NCBI RefSeq assembly: GCF_963678635.1 | Contig: NC_087062.1 | Span: 94,897,845-94,961,844 of the forward strand | Direction: 5' to 3' | Length of the DNA stretch: 64,000 bases | From: Symsagittifera roscoffensis | Lineage: Eukaryota; Xenacoelomorpha; Acoela; Convolutidae | Shown here: one piece after another, positions 58,395 through 64,000 of the stretch | Position numbering within the stretch: position 1 is the first letter of the stretch | Layout of the letters: the number at the start of each line of letters is the position of its first letter | The notes under the pieces: generated by a model | Database searches by the model: none | Told to the model about the DNA's origin: nothing | The model's input: the letters and a program-made list of their open reading frames with translations, nothing else | Program-made: the position numbers and the translations under genes

Positions 58395-58880
58395 CATCAC
58401 CCCACACGCCATTTAAAGTACAAAATGATCAGAACGCAGGAGAAAATTTTTTTCAAACTCAAGCTCAGGACGGCAATTTATTTTGAATGATATAAAAAAA
58501 TCCGTCAAAAATGGCTAATAAAACAGTCGAATTTTGTCGGAAGAAAAAAAAAACACCCGAGCACAAAGGCTCCATTACGTTTGTTACGAAAGTCGAAACA
58601 AGACTGCTTATATCAGGGCGAAGCCCTGAATTTTCCAACTGCCCTTTAAAGTCTATGGAGCAGTAATAAAATGAAAAAATTAAATGTAATAAAACAAAAT
58701 GAAACAAAATATCAAAATTTGAGATTTTTGTGAAAATCATCTCCCCGCCCGCCATATAAAGTACCAAGTCGTAGATTTCGCTCCTAGTAACTAACCAATT
58801 ATGGCAAATAAGCTTCCATCAACCAATTTGAACAATTTCTAAGTCGGATCAAATCTACGCTCACGCGTAAAAATCTAAAA
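58395..58880 (-). repeat. Two R-family copies joined head to tail
   Basis: Read on the minus strand, one copy ends with its hairpin (CAGGGCTTCGCCCTG, 58614-58628) and tail gcagtcttg at 58599. The next base starts the left end of a second copy, tttcgactttcg, which runs to about 58395 with an internal deletion. Confidence 0.75.
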
Positions 58881-60195
58881 AGTAAATTGAACTCGTAAAT
58901 TTTAAATTTTAGATCCCGATTCGAGCAGTCAATTTCATTTCGTGCTCTCAAATAGATCAGGATAAGCTGTATCGGGATTGGATTTCATGGTGGCTTTCAC
59001 AGAAAAAGTTAATTGTTTTTTTCTAAGTTCTAAATTTGACTCAGTGACTTGAAAAAATTTGGTTGCAATTTAACAGAATTTAAGAGCGATCATCAAATAA
59101 AAATGATTGAGCTTATTACAGGAGGCAGCCATAATGTTTTTGTATTATGGATATTGCCTAATTTATTATAACATCCTTAAATATTGTTTCAACTAGCAAG
59201 AAAAAAGCAATTGTAGTCTTTTTTATTATATTATTAGACTATTAATTATAGTGAAATGTTTTTTATTATGGATATTGCCCAAAGAAATAGAACGTCCTTA
59301 AATATTGTTTTAACTAGCAAAGGAAAGCAATTATAGTCTTTTTTAGTCTTTTTTCTGCGGGGCTAAGGAAGCTAAGCTTCAAGACATATTTATGAAAGTT
59401 CTAAATACCGGTCAAAATTATTGTGTAACTATCTTTACACTAATATTTAAGTGTAACTTCATCTGAAGCAAAAAAAAAACGACATAATCTCAAATTTTTC
59501 GGAATTGTTGCAGTCTGATTAGGAAAGTCACAAGAATAATTTATGTTGTTAACAAAAAATGAGAAAGTTTTATGAAATTGAAGTTTTTAGCTCGCTCTTA
59601 AAAGCAGAATTTTATAGAAAAAAGTTCTTTTCTGAACCAAATTCTACAATAAATATTCACCCACCTTACTGACAGTGAATCTGGGTTAAACAATCAAAAA
59701 AAACTAAAGGAACCAAAATTAAAAGAAAGAGATTAGGGTGTCACTTTTTCAAAGATAAGATAAGCAACATAAATAAATGTCAGATTTGAAACACTTTCAA
59801 GATAACGTTAACTTGTATCATATAAAAATTGTTTCAAGGGAAACTAGAGGACACAATCGGTTATCGCATGAGGGGATAATCGAAAAAACGTCCACCCTCA
59901 ATTAATTAACAAAAATGCCCGAATTGGGTTATCACTTTTATCGCAAATGTCGAACTGTATCGCTAATTGAAACTATGAAACTGGTTTTTGCAATAATCTT
60001 CATAATAAGTGGTCGAAGTCATACAACACTGCCAAATTTTTTTCACCATCTGATGCCGTTTCTGGGATTTATTAAATATGAGAAGAGGATTAGCTAAAAA
60101 AAAAGGAAATTTTATTCAACTATAGAAACAATCATTCGAATTTTAATTTTTTTCAAAAATGAAGAGGCAAAAAATTCAATTTAACGATAATTTTT
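58881..60195. other. Intergenic with a short direct duplication
   Basis: Two diverged direct copies (ttattatggatattgcc ... ccttaaatattgtttnaactagcaa ... gcaattntagtctttttt) lie at ~59135-59235 and ~59255-59343. A small + strand frame (59915-60097) with a hydrophobic start at MKLVFAIIFIISG is too weak to call a gene. Confidence 0.45.
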
Positions 60196-60737
60196 GTTCC
60201 GACTTTCGGTACGAAAGTAACGGAATATTTGTGCTCGAGGTGGGTTTTTTGCAATAACATTAAAATTTCTTCAGACAAATTTCGACTTTTTAACTAGCCA
60301 TTTTTGATAGATTTTTTTAATATCATTCGAAAAGTATTGTTGTCCTGAGCTTAAATTTGAAAAGATATCTCACCTGTGATCATTTTTCATAAAGTTATGG
60401 GGGTTTAAAGATTGGCATTTTGGCCAATTTGGGACAATTAACGCGCGATATTTCGCGCTATTAACGAGTAAGCGGAGAGTTAATCCGTCTTAGAAATCGT
60501 TCCAAATTGGTTGAAAGAAGCTTATTTGCCATAATTAATTTGTTACAAGGAGCGAAACCCATCCTTTTGTACTTTATATGGCGTGTGGGGGGATGATTTT
60601 CATTTAAAAAATTCAAATTTCAAAAAAAAAATTTCATTTTGTTTTTTCACATTTAACTTTTTAATGTTATTGCTGCCCCATAAACCTTAAAAGGCAGTCG
60701 GAACTTTCAAGGCTTTGCCCTGATACGAGCAGTCTTG
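60196..60737 (+). repeat. R-family repeat, full-length copy (542 bp)
   Basis: Left hairpin CTTTCGGTACGAAAG (60203-60217), right hairpin caaggctttgccctg (60708-60722, slightly eroded), tail atacgagcagtcttg. Forms the left arm of an inverted pair with 60876-61362. Confidence 0.8.
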
Positions 60738-60875
60738 TTTGAATTTGAATTCTTTTTTTCTATATACAAGAGGACAAACGATGTATAAATACAAACCACA
60801 TAGGACGAAACCACGAACCGAAACTTCTTCTAGGAGCTATTCTGGATAACCTTACAAAAAGTTGGCGAGAAGAAA

Positions 60876-61362
60876 CAAGACTGCTCGCATCAGGGCGAAG
60901 CCCTGAATGTTCCGACTGCCTATTAAGGTTTATGGAGCAGTAATAACACTAAAAAATTAAAAGTAATAAAACAAAATGGAATTTTTTTTTTAAATTTGAA
61001 TTTTTATTAAATAAAAATCATCCCCCCACACGCCATACAAAGTACAAAAGGATAGATTTCGCTACTTGTAACAAATCAATTATGGCAAATAAGCTTCGTT
61101 AAACCAATTTGGATTGATTTCTAAGACGGATTAAATCTCCGCTAACGCGTTAATAGCGCGAAATATATTGCGCGTTAATGGTCCCAAATTGACCAAAATG
61201 GCAATCTTTAAACCCCCATAACTTTACGAAAAATGATCACAGGTGAAATATTTTTTCAATATTGAGCTCGGGACAACAATACCTTTCGAATGGTATAAAA
61301 AAATTCCGTCAAAAATGGCTAGTTAAAAAGTCGAAATTTGTCTGAAGAAAAAAAAACCCCAC
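60876..61362 (-). repeat. R-family repeat, inverted partner copy
   Basis: Begins caagactgctcgcatcaggg and carries the perfect hairpin CAGGGCGAAGCCCTG (60891-60905). Matches the reverse complement of 60196-60737 for nearly its full length. The outermost end (left hairpin) is missing. Confidence 0.8.
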
Positions 61363-62322
61363 TTGGAAAAGTACTTTTTTTCTACTAGGTTGGCATCCAT
61401 AATAAGATAGTTTTTCTTGCCCTCATTGAAAAAGTAATAGTAAGTTGTAGAAAAATTGAGGCAACGTTTTCTAGGAAGATTTTAACTACCAATGCATAGA
61501 ATTGCCAAGTGCGCTTCTCCAAGTTTGGCCGCACGGCCTACGGTTTATTCTTCCAAACCACCTCCAAATGAGAATAAAAAATAGAATATAAGTTAGAATA
61601 TAAATATAAAGAGAGAATATAAAACAAAAAAACATTTTTGAGGCAAAGTTTGAAATAGCTGAAACCAAGCTGGTAAATAATTGAGTGCTATGGTATGTTG
61701 CAGTTTTTTCAGACTGCAGAAAAAAATCTTGAAAAAGTCCAGGAATTGCTTTTAAATAATGTTCAACGTGTATCAGCATTCAAATTCTTATTCTTTACAA
61801 GAATGACTGTCGTTACGAAGAAATCTGCACCAATTTTGCATCAAATGCCTGCGATTGTTCTTATCATAGGGGATGTGCTCTTTGACATTTTAGAATAGAT
61901 TCCGCATTGAACAGTAAAAAAAGGGGTTACCATATTCTGCATGGCTACCGAATCTAAATTTTTTGATAGAGCCAATTTTTAGAAGGAAACAGTCGGGGCC
62001 AAGGTTTTTTAAACAATTAGTTTTTAAGGCAAAAAATCCCCAAATTCAGCGCAATTGCTCACTTCATACCTCGTTTTTGATGTGAATTTTGAAGAAATTG
62101 ACAGAAAGTTCATGTTTGGGTGATTTTGTCTTCAACCCAATGTCACCATTTTAAGGATAAATTTTTGAAAAAATTTCAGCTGCAATGATATTACACCTGG
62201 GGCTTGTGGAACCAGATATAAACTATATTTATTTTTGGTTAGGAATTGGATATTTTATCTCTATAAAATATTTAATATTATCTAATCACGATCCACCTAA
62301 CTAACAACCCACTTATTTGTAA
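61363..62322. other. Intergenic; overlapping weak ORFs
   Basis: Opposing open frames at 61486-61779 (minus; hydrophobic LYIYILTYILFFILI stretch) and 61695-61898 (plus) overlap, so at most one is real. I cannot choose between them. Confidence 0.3.
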
Positions 62323-62350
62323 GTGCTGAAATTACTTGTAATTTCAGCAC
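62323..62350. repeat. Perfect 13-bp hairpin
   Basis: gtgctgaaattac and gtaatttcagcac are exact inverted arms separated by 2 nt. Confidence 0.8.
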
Positions 62351-62548
62351 CAGAGAGATTTGAATTTACTTAGAATACAGTTGTTCTCATTCTGGAACTA
62401 ACTCGCATAAGCCAGTATACTCTAGATCTATTGAGCCTAGCAGAGACTAGTTAAATACCCTGAGACTAGTAGATATAAGAGTAAGTTTAGGATCGGTATT
62501 AGACTAAGAAGTTGCACGAATCTATCCGGCCAAAATTAAGATAGCGTG

Positions 62549-62940
62549 ACGAGCAGACGGTGTACCCTATCCGAAATTACTCTATGAATTACGCCTCAAA
62601 CTTAACTCATCTGGTGCGACCATAAGTCTCGAACAAGACCTTAAAAAACAAACGAGCTTAGAACTAACAGATAGATTAGAATTAGACAAAAACATTTTCA
62701 AAAATGTTACATGATAATAATCTAATTGAAATGTCTCTAAGACTCAATAGATCAGAACCGCTATTCCGTACAATACTAGAACTACCAGGCATTGGAAGAA
62801 GGCCTCGGACAAGAGACGATCTATGACTACGAAGAAACTTACAATTAAGTTTCATGGTCGTACGGCAAAACCCAGACCAAACTTTAATATTTAGAATTTT
62901 ACTAGCAATGAATTTAGATTTTCATCTGCAAACATAGAAA
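62549..62940 (+). pseudogene. Degraded retroelement-like reading frame (possible gag)
   Basis: From 62549 to a TGA at 62712-62714 the + strand reads without stops (VPYPKLLYELRLKLNSSG, then TSLELTDRLELDKNIF). After a +1 shift at 62719 it continues with EPLFRTILELPGIGRRPRTR, a stop, and VVRQNPDQTLIFRILLAMNL. The continuity of sense across the shift suggests one broken protein. The last segment recalls capsid regions of retroelement Gag proteins, from memory only. Confidence 0.35.
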
Positions 62941-64000
62941 CCTTAAAGAAAAATTTTCAATGATTACTTCAGAGGCTAAATCCCTTTTACTATTGTACAA
63001 TAACGATTTAAAAAATTATCTCAAATCGTTTCCTCTAAAACTGCAGTAAAATTCAAAAAGATATCCTGAAAAATGTACTTATTGAAAATAAAAAACAAAA
63101 ATTAGTTAAAATGATCAGAAATTGTTAATTTATATAAATCATCATCGCATCCCCAGCTTCATCACCTAAACATAACAGCAATCATTAAACCACTAATATC
63201 ATAAAACACTAAATTTTTCTATCAGATAAATTTAAATTATCTTTAAAGGCTTATCGCAATTTTTACCTCTATTTCATTTCAACTGGTTCATTCTTAAACT
63301 AGATCATCAAGGCTTTCCTTGGATCTCCATTAAATAATTAAATTAAATCCATTTAATACCATAAAAAATTATATCCTGATCATCAAGGCCTATCCGTGTA
63401 TCAAAAAGAACAATTTTGTTCTCCCCCACCCAATAATAAAGTGTCTAACGACCTCAAACGTCGATTCACTACCCAACCCTTTCAAAGACCCAGGACTAAT
63501 AGAAATTTTTCAATCACGCTAACCATTCAAATTAAGGTAAACTGTGAAGAACTTCGGTTATTCATCCTTCACTTAACTCCCCCCCCCTCTCTTACCTGAC
63601 CCAGGCTAAACCTTAAATCTTAGTAAGTGTTAAAATAGTATCTAACGAACTACCTGTGTTCTAATTATACCTGAACCTTGTGGATCGATTTACTATTCTC
63701 CAACCCTTGAACACAATCACTACCCCTAGGTAACATTAAGTAAGTTAACACCTTAACTTAGAGTAGCCACGAGAAAGTAACAATCATTCTTCGGAATCGA
63801 TATATACTTTTCTCTCCAACCCTACATAAAAGACTCAAGTTAGGTTAACCAAAAAACCGTAAGGACTAACAGTCTAGGATTTTAAAAACACTAATAACAA
63901 TCTTGCACCCTTCGTCCTAAACCTTATGTCAATGAACAATTTAGGAAATAAACAAACAATCGTACTACACAATTGTGAAATAAATAACGAAGCATACGAT
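62941..64000. other. No gene recognised to window end
   Basis: Moderately AT-rich; two loose copies of atcaaggcntttcc-type words near 63306 and 63383. The open frame at 63396-63599 has no domain. May be the leader or LTR of the element whose fragment lies at 62.6 kb. Confidence 0.35.

Noticed and set aside
59915-60097. Small + strand ORF with a hydrophobic start
   Set aside because: Signal-peptide-like run is short, the frame is only 60 codons and no splice or neighbouring coding evidence supports it.

Overview
The window looks like nuclear DNA of an AT-rich invertebrate animal. There are spliced genes with GT-AG introns, a rhodopsin-type GPCR, decayed Ty3/gypsy-like retroelements, several small inverted-repeat transposons and a long degenerate satellite. 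I cannot name the species. All calls come from reading the sequence; no database search or aligner was run.

Layout. 1-5.3 kb: the 3' end of a dead Ty3/gypsy element on the + strand (integrase, C-terminal tail, putative LTR), with its last ~1.7 kb duplicated in tandem. 6.1-11.4 kb: a minus-strand gene I do not recognise. I assemble six exons, every one starting and ending in phase 0, encoding about 777 residues. 10.65-31.6 kb: a tandem segmental duplication (units of 9,943 and 11,006 bp). It captured the 5' part of that gene's large exon together with a minus-strand Ty3/gypsy-like element carrying RT, RNase H, integrase and an env-like reading region. The unit A exon belongs to the intact gene; the unit B exon has a stop and is fused at the junction to RT sequence. 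32.5-47.15 kb: about 14.6 kb of degenerate satellite built around a cagctattgaaat motif, with higher-order periods near 0.85 and 2.3 kb. 47.3-51.05 kb: a three-exon GPCR gene (343 aa, minus strand). Its ATG directly follows a splice-acceptor-like site 112 bp downstream of the stop of another minus-strand gene (exons at 51.16-51.94 kb). 52-64 kb: mostly intergenic, with a foldback transposon flanked by 9-bp target duplications, a palindromic MITE, many copies of a hairpin-ended repeat family, one possible exon near 57.3 kb, and a retroelement-like fragment near 62.6 kb.

The strongest candidates for something undescribed are: (i) a repeat family of about 540 bp with a short hairpin near each end, including one head-to-tail junction, plus a second repeat sharing its terminal motif but carrying a different hairpin; (ii) the 746-bp foldback element with 73-bp perfect inverted arms; (iii) the unrecognised all-phase-0 gene, and the exon/RT chimera made by the segmental duplication; (iv) the operon-like spacing upstream of the GPCR. 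I saw no CRISPR array, rRNA gene or convincing tRNA gene.
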